Assembly (NCBI GenBank): GCA_004794785.1
Contig: SJOL01007572.1
Span: 753,143-817,142 of the forward strand
Length of the DNA stretch: 64,000 nt
Direction: 5' to 3'
From: Opisthorchis felineus
Taxonomy: Eukaryota > Platyhelminthes > Trematoda > Opisthorchiida > Opisthorchiidae
In this document: piece by piece, positions 36,712 through 49,182 of the stretch
Layout: each line of letters opens with the position of its first letter
How positions within the stretch are numbered: the first letter of the stretch is position 1
Notes under the pieces: generated by a model
Database searches by the model: none
Told to the model about the DNA's origin: nothing
The model's input: only the letters and a program-made list of their open reading frames with translations
Program-made: the position numbers and the translations under genes

Positions 36712-38089
36712 CAGATGTTAACGATGACGAAATTATGCCAAAAGGGGGTCACTGTAGAAGTGTACATTATACAGCATATGAACCGACGTCTGGAGATTTC
36801 AGGAAGAATATTTTGTTGTTCGCCAAAGACAATAAGATTCTGTTAAATATTAAGAAGCTTTGTTGCCATCGGAGCTTTGGGCCATCGGGGCCCATTTGTT
36901 TCAATATAATAGGTAATGCAGCCGGAACCCATCAGTAATTGATCGTACGACCGAACGTGGCACCGGAATGGCTAATGCATCCAATGAATGAAAAATCATG
37001 GCCTGTTTTTCTCCTGATGAGTGGTAGTTCCTTACCAGATCGTGTCTAGCGTAACCTATGGTTTTTTGAACGCCAGTCCGCGTTTGTTTGATGCACGCGA
37101 CTTGAAACCACCTATGCAGAGGTAACAAGCATTCAGTATGCAAACCCTTTGCTGTTCTAGATGGCTGCCAGCAGTAACATTCCGCTCCACTATCCAAGGT
37201 ATTTCACACACTAAAGTTCCTGTCAGATTTTAGGATAGTGAGCGCTCACTTGAACACATGGATGAAGTATTCTCACGCCAAAGACATAAGGAAAGAAATC
37301 TTATACTGCCTAGTTTAATAAGCCTTTAGCAAATATAAGGATAAATGACACCCGATGTGTAATTGCATTAGCTGCTTTCTTGAAAATAAAAGCTCTTCTG
37401 CAATTTTAGCCGTTTCAGCCCAACGACGTATGGAAAATCCCTTGATAGCTGACACTGACGTTTGGACCAGTCATAAAACAAAAGAGAGCTTTCGAACGTA
37501 GCGCTTGAACCAAGAATCCCAATGATGGAGAACGTGAAATGCCCCGACCTGCAAAGTTGAATTCAACTGAGTCGTGATGACCACAAAAGTTTGTACATGA
37601 GAATACTTCGCAGAGTTAGTACATTTTGAATACACACCTCCATGCAGCACTTCATAGTGCGCGAGTTCTCACAAGAATGCACCAATTATTGATGATAATG
37701 AGATAAAAATTGGGACTTCGCCCATTCTATTAATCAGCGATAAATCGATTACTGAGACTGTAGTAATTTGAACTGACTGCTTCCTCTTTTGAATTGGCTG
37801 CTGCCAGCAAAGGACCACCCTTATAGCGAACATGTAATCTGTCGCACAAGGCCATCAAAACAATTCAAATCCGCTACTTTTCGTCTGAAATTTGCTTGAG
37901 AATCACCAGTCTTCATCGAGGTATGAGCATTTCTGACAGAGCTGTTCAATAGTCTCACAAGAATTAGATCTAGCACTGTTCAGTTTATTCAGTGTCCTGA
38001 CTGGAAAATTGGTGGTCCAAATGTTCGCTGAGCTTGGCGATTTTGTTACAAACTTTTTGTCGTTGTTGTTCCAACCCTCCACTCACGGC
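36712..38089. other. No recognisable gene or repeat
   Basis: Only short frames (36901-37197 minus, 98 codons) without motifs. Confidence 0.4.
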
Positions 38090-38185
38090 TCCGCACCGCT
38101 TCACAACACACTGACAAAGTCACCTTGATTTGTGACGAACCGTTTGCAGTAAAACCGACCACCAGCTGAGCGAGCCGGGCTATCT
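38090..38185 (+). ncRNA. Hammerhead-bearing repeat class F1, copy 3
   Basis: Plus strand: CTGACAA (38111-38117, two transitions from CTGATGA), then a perfect 5-bp stem II GTCAC (38119-38123) with GTGAC (38132-38136). GAAC (38137-38140, one change from GAAA) follows, then CGTTTGC, A and the triplet G-U-A (38149-38151). The right flank contains GCTGAGCGAGCCGG, and an upstream CGGCTC can pair with its GAGCCG, suggesting a long imperfect stem I. Stem II and the cleavage triplet are best kept here, whereas the core boxes are best kept in copy 1. Confidence 0.65.
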
Positions 38186-40819
38186 GCATTGTTAGATAAG
38201 ACAATAATCACGCGGGTGCAGCCAGTGCTGTTTTCGGCTGCGACCACTGAGTACTTTGCACTATGTACTATGTGCCTCGGTGCGCACGTCCATACGTCCA
38301 ATCATATAATATTTTGTCCGTTTAACTATGCTGTCGTCTACCGTATTGATTTTGCGATCGCTTACTTAAACCCTCACAACTTTGCCGTACGATATCGACG
38401 GAATAACCACATTTCATCACAAGAAACGAAGAGTACATTACTGTTTTTTCCCCTATTGCTGACAAGTGACGTACATTAACACAACTGAAAACGCGACTAT
38501 AGTCACTTCTCTCAGATCACTTGATGGTTATGTTAATTATCAATGGAAAAACCTCCAATAGAAAAGCCACTGAGACTGGATTCCTTGGCAAACTCAATTA
38601 ATTAACTAGGCTGGTGTCCTAACAGGGTTTGCACCAAGAAGGCAGGTTGGAAAAAGCTAGAAAGATTACGCTACTTCGGCATCATCTACGATAGAAGGGT
38701 TGTTTTCAGTTTGACTGCGATTGCTGGAGGAGCGATGCATGGTGTACTTGGTACCCCCGGCAGGTTTTAGGATGGCAGACAGGAACTACCTTCATCTTGG
38801 TGTAAAGTTCACCGAATTATTTCAATAGTGAATTTGCTGACAGTCTTACCATATTTTGCACATGAGAACATCACAATCATTGAGAGTGAAGACATGATAC
38901 TGATACACTCACTGGTAGTTGGGTACTAACTGAGGGATGTCGGGTAGGGCTATTGAGGAAAGACTGAAAATTTTTCACCCGGGATTGAATTTGGAAATCT
39001 CCGAATAGGCATACTTCCATCAAAAATCACGACGGCTTGGAAACGGCCGTTCCCAACAGACTGACGAGAAATTGACTTCGATACAGACGGAGTTTTGCCG
39101 TCACTGCTGCGACAGTTTTCTGTTAACGGCAAGAGAATTAAACGCTGGGGTCGAGTTCCACTTGGTATTGGTAACTGTATCCTTATAATGGGTTCCTTTT
39201 TCTGCGAAAATGAGTTGTGAAACCAGAAGGATAAGGATGTCCAATGGCTCCTCATTATCAAATAGTACCCCATACGAGATCACAACTATTCAGATTTCCA
39301 AGAAAATGATATCAATTGGCACAAGTAATTACAATTCTGGTGTGAGCAGACCATCTGGTTTCCCGGCATTGTTGGACCGCGTATACTTCGCGATGGAATG
39401 AAAGGCAGCATAACATTTAATCTACAATCTTGACATTTCTGAGCTTTCCTTCTGAAGGTACTATCTTATATATTTGAACCTATATCCTGTGTGCACTACT
39501 GACTTTGCTGCAAAACGCAAAGTAGATGCGTCTTTCTGTTATGTGAAGCGTCTAGTGGTTTGGCTACAATTAACCCGTGAAAGTGGATTCGGATGCCAGT
39601 TACTTATCGACGTAATATAATAAACAAAGATCCTTGAATAAAATCCCACAACATGCAACAGGCAAGGAAATTGAAACGCCTTTGCCCAAAGCCTGTGTTT
39701 TGATCCAAAAAATAATATTTTGAAAGGAAAAACGCACGACTGGAGCACTGAAATAGCCCTGCATCTTTGCCAACAGTGATAGTCCCCAGCGCACAGCTCA
39801 ATGGTCGGGTGTGGTCTGTAAAGTCGTGTTTGCAGACGTACTACAAACTCACCTTAGATCTAAAATGATGCATTGTTTCCCTCCCGAGTTAATAAATGTA
39901 TTGCACCGAAATTATTGATTTTGGAAGGGATTACGGAAAATGCGTAAAGATTGGACCCCCCGGCTGACATGTGGGTTTGATTCTGGTCCGAAAACTTGGC
40001 CAATGTGTCTGGCACATCTTTACTGGCAATTAGACAAAAATTCATGTTCTTCTTAATAAAACAACGAAAAAGGCTTTGGCTTCGCAATTGTGGTACTGTG
40101 GACCTTTTAAAACTGTAACGTCTCCAAGACCGTACGAGGCGATCTCAACCAGCATATTCACAATTTAAGTAAACCCTGCGTTTTGAAGAATTAGGGACGC
40201 TGAATCGTCGTTCCGAATCTAATGAAAGCTCCCTCGCTAAATGATTGTAGATAAGGAGAATACCATTAAGATCGGTTACGCAGTTTCTTACCTCCTGCGA
40301 AAACCTCTGTAATGGGGAATAGATTTTCGAAAACGGTATGCTGGAGATGCAATTACCGTTATCTCCTTAACAAGTTTATACACCTCAAAACATCCTTGTC
40401 TGCGTAAGCGGAAATAAGTAAGCAAAAATCAGGGATGTGATAGGATGGGTGAAAATTGGAAAAAAGTTGGATCCTAAATGACACCATCTAGTGTTTAACC
40501 AGTCCATTGGTTTAGGAAGTATCTCGCAGCTTCTCATATCTGTTAATGAGGTCAATTCCGTGTACTATTTAGAGAAGGATTAGCTTTTTCACAGCATGTA
40601 CATAAGAGCAATTCGATAAAGCTTTCCTAAAAACATAGGGACCACCGCCAAGCTAAAACCTCCTTTAGAGTAATTGCTGATAGAAGAATGAACATGTTTG
40701 ATGTTCAGAAAAGTTTATCGAAGCAACTTAAATATAACACATGATATCCGGATTCACCTTCAAAGCCTATACACGACATCTTCTATAAAAAACAGCGAAG
40801 GGAATCGAACAGTTTATCC
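38186..40819. other. No recognisable gene or repeat
   Basis: Minus-strand frames at 38950-39283 and 39539-39801 overlap each other in different phases, as random open frames do. Nothing recognised. Confidence 0.4.
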
Positions 40820-40848
40820 TTTCAAACGTTAGTCGTTTCATCATCCAG
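40820..40848 (-). ncRNA. Hammerhead-like core, uncertain
   Basis: Minus strand: CTGGATGA (one inserted G relative to CTGATGA, 40841-40848), TG, then a perfect 5-bp hairpin AAACG-ACTAA-CGTTT (40824-40838), followed immediately by GAAAG (from 40823 down). The order of box, stem II and GAAA matches a hammerhead. The inserted base and the absence of an obvious cleavage triplet leave it a candidate only. Confidence 0.3.
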
Positions 40849-43800
40849 TTTTGTGCGCTCCGCGACTACCGGTTTTCAGTTTTGTTTTCAGAGCTATGCT
40901 CGGTTGACAACTACTTTGTGAAGAACATTCTTGATTTTAACCAGACAATCTCTAATGGATAATCAAAGCCCCCGCACAAGTTATTTGCGTATATCCGCGT
41001 CTCGTACAGCAAAAAAAATAGGTATAAGCTGAGTGCACATTTGGTCGGCTTACTCCAGTATGAGGACTTGAGTTTAGCAAAGATCTGTTGCGAGTTTACG
41101 GACTGGAGTAAAATGACAATTCTTGTCGCAGAGTAACAAAACGAGGCGCTCTTCGTCTGGTCTATGTAGCCTCAATAATATGTGCTTTGGTGAGTTTTTA
41201 CGTTAGACTGAAAGCTTTGGGCTTGCAAAAATATTAATCTGTCTTGATTAATGCAGAATCTTTAGGTTCTGAATGGGGGCGTCATTAACGAAAGAAAAAT
41301 GAATGTTATAATCATCACTTACTTTAATATTATGGTAAATTTTTGAGAGAGATTTGTATTTAAGCTCTTCTCAGTTGGTAAGTTCCTCAACCTTCCTTTC
41401 TAATTATTCTTGGTGGTCCACAAAAAGGGGATGAGTATTGGCCTCGAAATGCCCTCTTATAAGTACTCTCTGGAAGGGTGTATCAGTAGTTTTCAAGAAC
41501 TCTGAAAACCTCACACACGAGTAGACATTTTTGCCCTCTCTGCTATGTAAAAACATTCCCGAAGACTCTTCAGCCATAAATAGTACACCTATTCTCCAAG
41601 GCAATTAGAGAAACAGTCTCTGACCTGGAGTAACGGAAAACCATCTTTGGCTGTCCAGCAGTCCTTTGAATGCAATTTAGCACAAATGGTGACTGCACCA
41701 TAGCTGAGGAGTTTTAGTTCCAGAGCGGTAAAGTAATGGAGGTAGAGCACTGGGAAAAGAAACCTTTGTGGATTCTGCCCATAGTTTCCAGACGCAACAT
41801 TTGTAGAGCTTGGACAATTTGCTGCGAAAAAAGCTTTTCCCAAAGTTTAATGTTGGTTATCCAAAACCAATCTGAGTGATTAAACCATTAGACTGACTGC
41901 ACGGTTTAAGCGTACATTAAGAAGGAAGCCTATTTCAGTGACTTTAATGACCTGTAGTTTTTGGTTAAATTTCTTTGAATTTGTTAAATTTAAACGTGGT
42001 GATTTTAAGACCTTTTTACGACAAACTTAGATATTTGCTAGTACTTGAGGTGTATGCAAATTTGTTGATGAACCGATCATCTTAATAACTTTCGGCTGCA
42101 CTCTTCATCCGGATTGCGGAGTGTTATCAGAACGGTTACACGAATAGTGAGTGGACTGCAAAGGGGAACCACAGAACAGGAAGCTGAGGGACAGAGTGAA
42201 ACGGTGGTCAATAAGTTATCTGAATACTACTCCTAGAAACAGAGTGTGGCCTTCTTCATGTCACTGGCACATCCATCCCAGGTGCCAGCCGAATTGTATT
42301 CCAAAGTAAAGCTCTCACAATGTAAAATATTTAACTTAAGAAACATCCAGTCAGGATACAGACAAAATTTAGCCGCCGCATCTGACCAACATTCTTTAGT
42401 GCAGTAAAATAGCGACAAACCTTCTTTGGCTAAGATTAATGTTGCATTATTGAGGGGTATTATTAAAAATATTTTATGTGGAACGGTGTATGCCAGGAAA
42501 ATGGTACAGGGTTTACCGTTTAGAAGCAGCATTCAGCTGACTGAGAGAATAATAGTATCATAGAAAATTGAAATATCACGATGTATGTATCACATAGGTA
42601 CGCTAGGTGTCAAATTAGGACCTAATATATATACAGTAATTGGGTCTAAAAGTGATGCATCATTAATCATGTTGCTCGATTTTATGCAGCAAGTGTTGCA
42701 GGTAAGAGGGTGCTTCGTTCCCAGCTGTCTAAATGAACAATTTATCTTGCTAATTCACCAAATATAATGATATGTCTCTACTGAAAAATATATTTTGCGA
42801 TTTGTTGTAATTGTAGGGTACTGCAGTCAACCAGAATCGCAACCAGCGTTACTCCTGTCTTTCGTCGATTGGTGATTTACGCTTGTAAGTTATAATTATG
42901 GGGCGGCGATTTGCAATGATGTTCTGTTTGCCTTGGGGTTAGGAGAGGATATTTTTGGTTTCTACCTGGTTAGAACATACGCAATAAAACTTTCTTTTCA
43001 AAACCTCGCCTCGTAAGCTATGTTGTTGCACGAGAGAAGTGCTAAAACATCCTTTGTGCTCCTAGTATGCCGAACTCCAAATTATTTGAAATAACCCCAG
43101 TAAGGCGCTTAAAATTAGTGCACAGTGGAAACCAGAAATCTTTTGGAGCTTTTTTCTGGAATATCTCACGTAAACTACATCAGATAAGGGTCAGTCCCAG
43201 TTGCGTTAGAAAGTTCATTGAAACTTTAGTTCCAGCAAACTCTCTTACGCGTAGCCGACTACCAAATCGTTCAAGTGTACTGGGGCGTGCTGATGTAAAT
43301 TCGACGATGACATGACACAGGCTGGGGCACCTCAAGGCGAACACAACATTGTATTGGTGTCTTATCATATCAGTAATCTTTCGATCCTTCGTGAGAACTA
43401 CACAGCAAACAAGCTCCGTGAACGCGAGTTCTTTCGGTACAAAGAAGAGAGAATTGACGTAATATTGTGATAGTTATCGGATTTACTGAGGAACGATAGA
43501 TGAGGATTTCCGTCACGAAAATTAAGTACGAAATCAGAAACAATGGATAAAATAGTAGGCGTCCAGTTGAGCACAACTTACTTGGTTAGGACACTATTTA
43601 TGCTTCATCGGACGATTTGATAATTTACCTTGTGTTTTCAGCTGACACTGGAAAAACGTTTCCTGATAAATATCCTGTTCACTTATCGGACTTGAAAAGT
43701 TTGATCATCAGAGTGATGTAAAGCAAGGTGAAAATGTTTTACCGACAGAATGTTCATTAGAACCGGCTGAATTAAAAATTTTTGCGGCACAAATCAACCA

Positions 43801-46800
43801 ATACATACAAAGAAGGAAAGTTTTCTTCACAAAATATATCTACACTAGTTAGATTGTTCTGTTTGTGATTGAATGCTTTCTCTGCATTGTATATCTCTCT
43901 CTATTTCAAGCCTCTACTTTCCACCCTCTAATTTTTTATAAAGATTCAAACCTTCCCAATTTGGAAATGTTTTGGTGGTTATCAGCTTCTTATCAAGGCT
44001 TTCCAGATGACCGCGCACTACACGTGTCAGTACATTCCATACAACGACATTCACACATAAGTCATTTCGTTTGTCACTGCGTGCGTAAGTCGTGTACGTT
44101 ATGTCCCCAGAACTATCCCAAAAATTAGAAATTTTGTGGGTTAAGCTAATGGTTTGACGGGACTCTGTCCAAGAACCACGCTCCGACCTTCTCCTTAAAA
44201 ATGCATGAACAAGAATTTAGTCAATGTTTTGCGTGCTTACTTAGTGATATGGCTACAAAACTACCACGGTCATAATTATCCCCACATCAACTTGCATAAG
44301 ACAAAACGTCTTTCGTATGTTTTTTCGTTGGCCACAAGAAGGCAGGAAACCTTGTTCTTACTTGATTGATTTCTAATTACGTAGATTTAAATTTACTTCA
44401 CAAATGCCCTGATGAAATTCTGAACTGGCCCGTTACTCATTCTCCCGTAATGCAGATAAGAAAGCGTACCGATGCACCCTTTGGCCGTATGGCAGTGTGC
44501 TATTATGACGCTTTTTGTTATACATTTTATTCTCTCCTCCCTTACTCATTCTTAAAATCTTGTTTAGTTAAGTATCCTGGAAGCATGTTTTTTTTCAATT
44601 TACCCTGGGCCGTATATGTAAAACTTGTGTTCCTCACTCTGCGACACCCTAACGTCTCGGGTTTGTCTGTGTTCCGCCCCTCTGGCTACTTATCGGGCCA
44701 GTCCATTTTCGTTTGACTTCTTAATTTATTTAAACGCTTTTGGAGATTATTTTCCATGTGATAGGCTTTTGAAGAGGGTTTAAAAGATTTTTTCCCTCGT
44801 AAGACAATTTTTCCCAGGTTACTTCCACATTTAGCATATTCTAGATCTAGGCTATTGTCCGAATCGGGTCAAACTACGCAAACACCTTTGTACTCTTTCA
44901 CACGACATTGCTCACGAGGTCAATATAAATTTTAGACTACCCACCAACGAGCTTCCTGTTCATTAAATGTCCAAGTTTCAGCCACCTTTTTTTATAATCG
45001 TCTTCTATTTTTCCAACTCATAAACTGGACATAAGGCTGTCGTAAACTACCCTATAAAACGATTTCTTTATGAATGTCTGATAAAAATGCCTGTGTATTT
45101 ACACTACCTTCGCATGCATAAATTATTTCTTGTGTGAGTTACCCGCAATATGTTGGTAGAAGTTTACTTTCTGCGAGCATAGTGCTTTTATGCCATGAGC
45201 AGGTTTTAGTTATTAGAAAATATTTGACAAGCGGTCCGGGGTGGTCATCATGCGCATCTAGTGTAACTTGTGTTTGCGCCAGACGGACACAGATGATTGA
45301 TCACTTAAAAATTCGTTCGCCGTTTTCCCTGTCATCCTTGCCAGTAACAGATGCCACACAAGGATTAATTATCTACCTGTAACTTTCATCCGAACAGTAT
45401 TTTTGCACTCAAACGTATTTCTAACAGGAGGACAATGCAAGAAGACTGAGGGTATAATAAGTTTGCTAATGGTTGCCACTTTGCTTACTTTGTTGTCAGG
45501 CTCACTGAACCAATACTTCACTACGGGAGTCAGTTGTATGACACTTCTCTTTCTGTTTTCCGCTATGTTCCTTTGTGAGGTCATACCTACTGGCAGTGTG
45601 AGGCGGCCGGTTAGAATATCCCATGAAACGAAAATGCAAACTTAGGGACCCAGAAAATTTCGCCAGTCATTTTAATGACAACGTCCTCCACGGCATTTTA
45701 TGGCCAAATTTAATGGTGTCCAAAGTAAATTTGAAAGGCTAAGTATACTATTGGGTAGCATTGGGTTACCCACTCCGATTTATTAATACACTCGCGCATT
45801 TCTTTATGGATGCTACGCTGGTGCTCATACATGCCTTTTTCCCACGTCAACTCGGCGTAAACGAAAAGAACATCATATTTCGTAAGCTACGGTCTTTATA
45901 CCCTGGATACGTGTCTCGTCCCGAAACTACCTTAAAATCACGTTGGGGTACTGCAGTGATTTGAAGCTAACCTATCGAGGGAATCTTCCAAACACGTAAT
46001 GAAAGAGAACATACTAACCAGGCTCAAGCAAAAGTGGAAAACCCTGCGTGTTTTGTTCACTTACAGGACGAAATCTCTCTTGGACAATTCTTAATCTCCT
46101 CATAATACTAACGATCTATTGAGCTAGATAGATCAGCACCTCGGATACACTGGTGGAGGCGAGTGAATTGTTCAGAGATGTAGTGAAATCACCATCCTGA
46201 CGACCTCATCGAAAAGCGCCTCGCTCCAAGTGATAAACCGGAGCTACCATTCATAGTACTGAAAAGTGACTGGCATTTTCATGTTTCGTACACTGATGAT
46301 CATACCTTTAGCATAACCAGACGGACACTAAACGAATCTTTGCACCGGATTTACAATGCAATATAGTTGTGCGCAAAAGCGCATACACCAGCATGCCACT
46401 GTCGCACACGAAAATGTTTATGTTGGTTTTATCTACTACTTATTGCATCTTCCAATTCAACTGCAGTTGCGCTAATATAAATACCACCAGTAGAAATGAC
46501 AGGAGGCTAGGACCCCATGGCAAAGGAGCACGTGCTTGAAGATATTCTGTTCCATGTTAGCTGACCTTAGCCCAATAGCGATCAATTCCAGAGTCAAATA
46601 ATCGACCGTTAGATATCTCATCGACACAGGACACAGAAGTGAACTCAAATCATCGTTCGTGGTCCTGGCACAAAGCAAGTGGTTTTAAGGTCCATCAGGT
46701 TATGTTGGGTAATATTTCTGAAACAGTTCCTTTGTGCTCGGAAAGACCTGAGGCTTCTGTCGTTGCACTGATTTCTCAGGAATTTTTAGATTTAAATGAA

Positions 46801-48730
46801 TGTTGTATACTGAACTGTATTGTCTATCTTATACCGTTTCGCACGTTTTATGGTAGCATTCAGTGTACGAAGTGGATTTGTCCCACAGTTTTTCTCAGGG
46901 ATTTGTTCAAATTTTGAAACAAACAAAAACATGTGATTCGTAAAAAGTTCGGTCTACTTGGATAAAAGTCGAGAATGATATCAGGTTGAAAAAATTGGAT
47001 CAGTCATTTTCTTATGGATCGCAGGTTGAGAAAAAAAGGAAGAGAGTAGTGTCTTGTTTGAGCGCATGAAATTTGCCTTAGAAAAATTGGCTTGAAAACA
47101 AAGGCAAGTTATCAGTTTGAAAGACCAGAATACTTCTTGTCTGTTGGAATGACATTAAGCAGCTTCCTGAGAAGCATAAACTTGAGCAAACTTTCGACGA
47201 GGCCACCCTTTGAACAAGGGGCCGTTTAAGCAGACGTCTGTTCATTTCCCACAATCAGTTCTGAGCGCTTTTTCTGTGCTTGTGTGCAACTGAGAAGGGG
47301 TGAACCGCATGCACAGAGGCAGTAGAATGCCAGTTTTCAACTCAACTGTCAAAGAGATGCTGCAGTTTCAAAACCATATGGTAACTTAATTATAACGAAT
47401 TATTTTCTTTAGGGTGTAACTTTTCACCACAACTGGTGTAAAGCCATTTGTGTTTTTTTTCGGTAAGCTCCGGGATAAAGTTCAGGTAAAAGGCACCGAG
47501 GAGCAACAGCTCAACAAGTGTGTTGGAGCATTATGCAGGTCAGCCTTCAGGAGTCATGTAGCAGACAAATTTTATAGTACATGTACTAACCTCAAGGTGA
47601 ACTTCACCACATTGGTTTATTTTGGTATTTTCCAAGAAGGGAATGACCTGGGCTTTGTTGGTCCGCTACTGTCTGACTAGCGTTTTGATATGCCCCCTCT
47701 TGATGGACTTTGTATGTGCTTTATGCATTTTTCGTATGAATTCGCTTTGGAAACTGCAAAGAATCAGTACAATGACAACGGTGAGAGAGTATTCCAGTTA
47801 ATCATCACTACTCTGATTTATTCTACCTTTTATTTTTATTAATCATGCTTTCTAGTAGATCTTTGAGTTTTTGGAGCCGGTTACTAAATTGCATAAATCC
47901 AAAATTCCTAATGGAAATTTTTAAGTTCGTAGAAAGTATCCGAGTAGAATATTTATCGGTTAGGTAAAACTGATGAACTAAATAAATTGACCGTTTGAGG
48001 TATACAAGCAATAGCGATAGAAGTTGGGTTTGCGCATCAACATCTCGGTGGTCTTTATTTGTCGATTGTTGCCTTACACTTTCTTGCTATTCCCAACATT
48101 TCACCAGCAACAGTTTTTCGAATTTTCGCTTTATATATCTTGATACACTACCGAATGTGCCTATTTTTGACCGGAACATCATCCAACACCAATGATCGAA
48201 CATTCAGCATGTGACGAAGATATGACTCAGTCTCGGTCGGCTCCATCTTACTGTCATTAGATAGGATACCGATTACAAGGGCCGCGAATGTTGTTCACCC
48301 TGAAAGACAGAAATAACTTCCAGGTAGAAGAGTAAAAACTTGAGTTAGCATTTTAGTTCACTGCATCGATACATAGTCCCCCAAAACATTCATTATAATT
48401 AATCGTCCTATTTTAGTAGCGATGCCACAATTAAGTAGCCCATTTTCAATGTGTCGAAGGCTGCTATTCAATATGTTATGTCCTCCCCTCTTCCCACTCA
48501 AAACATTAAATGTCCTTTGAAATTCTCTGGAACAAGTGAGATAAAACATCCTTCCAATTTTTTGCGTGCTTATTTATTGCCCATTGCTTTCACAAAATTA
48601 GCTTCTTTGGGTGAGCCGTAACCTGAGCACTGCTTTTCCAATGCTGCCTGCAAGGGTTTCGGTGTCCATGGGAAAAAAACAATCATTTGACAAGTGCTTT
48701 CATTTGCACAATAATCCGATTTCGACAGGA
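40849..48730. other. No recognisable gene or repeat
   Basis: Several unconnected frames of 60-116 codons (the longest at 44366-44716) show no motif. No tRNA, rRNA or repeat copy was found in this stretch. Confidence 0.4.
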
Positions 48731-48880
48731 GACTCAACTGAATCCCGCTGAATCTCTCGTTTATGATGGTTCGCTTCAAATAAATGTGCTGCACCAGGCT
48801 GCAACATGTTTCAGTTGGTACGATATTCGAGATATCGCAAAACATTGTGGTCTAGAAGTACCTCACCACTCGAAAAGTTG
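48731..48880 (+). repeat. Dispersed repeat family A, fullest copy
   Basis: The repeat begins CTCAACTGAATCCCGCTG and continues through AATCTCTCGTTTATGATGG, AATGTGCTGCACCAGG and TTGGTACGATATTCGAGATA to about 48880. The reading frame GAA-TCT-CTC gives ESLVYDGSLQINVL then FSWYDIRDIAKHCGLEVPHH. A class-F2 hammerhead follows on the opposite strand within 50 bp. This suggests that family A and F2 form one composite repeat, with the ribozyme at the 5' end of the minus-strand transcript. Confidence 0.7.
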
Positions 48881-48945
48881 TTGAACAATCATTGACAGCC
48901 AACAACCGGTCTCAAACTTATTGGGGCTTATCAGGTAGGTGCAGT
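48881..48945 (-). ncRNA. Hammerhead-bearing repeat class F2, copy d
   Basis: Minus strand: GCACCTAC, then CTGATAA (48928-48934, one change), GCCCC, a loop, GAGACCGG in place of GAAACCGG, then TTGGCTGTC with a G-U-C triplet. The ACCG and CTGT arms give a stem III with one mismatch. Two changes in invariant positions predict inactivity. Confidence 0.55.
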
Positions 48946-49082
48946 CGCCATCAGAAACGGAAAATTCAGCTGGGTTCAGTTGAGTCACCTGTCAAAACCT
49001 AATTCGCATGCAACTGAGCGTATTTGTCGAAATCTCTCTAATTCGGGTTTAGGTAAAACAACAGGTTGATGGAAACCCGGGT

Positions 49083-49182
49083 ACTACACCTGCCTGATGA
49101 GACCCAAGAAGGGCAAAACGGATCATGGGCTTACGAGTAGATTGCAGCAACCTTATGAGTAGTGTGTTACGTCTAGACAACA
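49083..49182 (+). ncRNA. Hammerhead-bearing repeat class F2, copy c
   Basis: CTGATGA is exact at 49094-49100. It is followed by GACCC-AAGAA-GGGC as stem II, then AAAAC (49115-49119) where GAAAC is expected. The downstream TTGCAGCAACCTTATGAGTAGTG segment and ACGTCTAGACAA (49169-49180) match copies a and b in order and spacing. The G-to-A change in the second core box should disable cleavage. It faces copy d, about 150 bp to its left, in opposite orientation. Confidence 0.65.
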
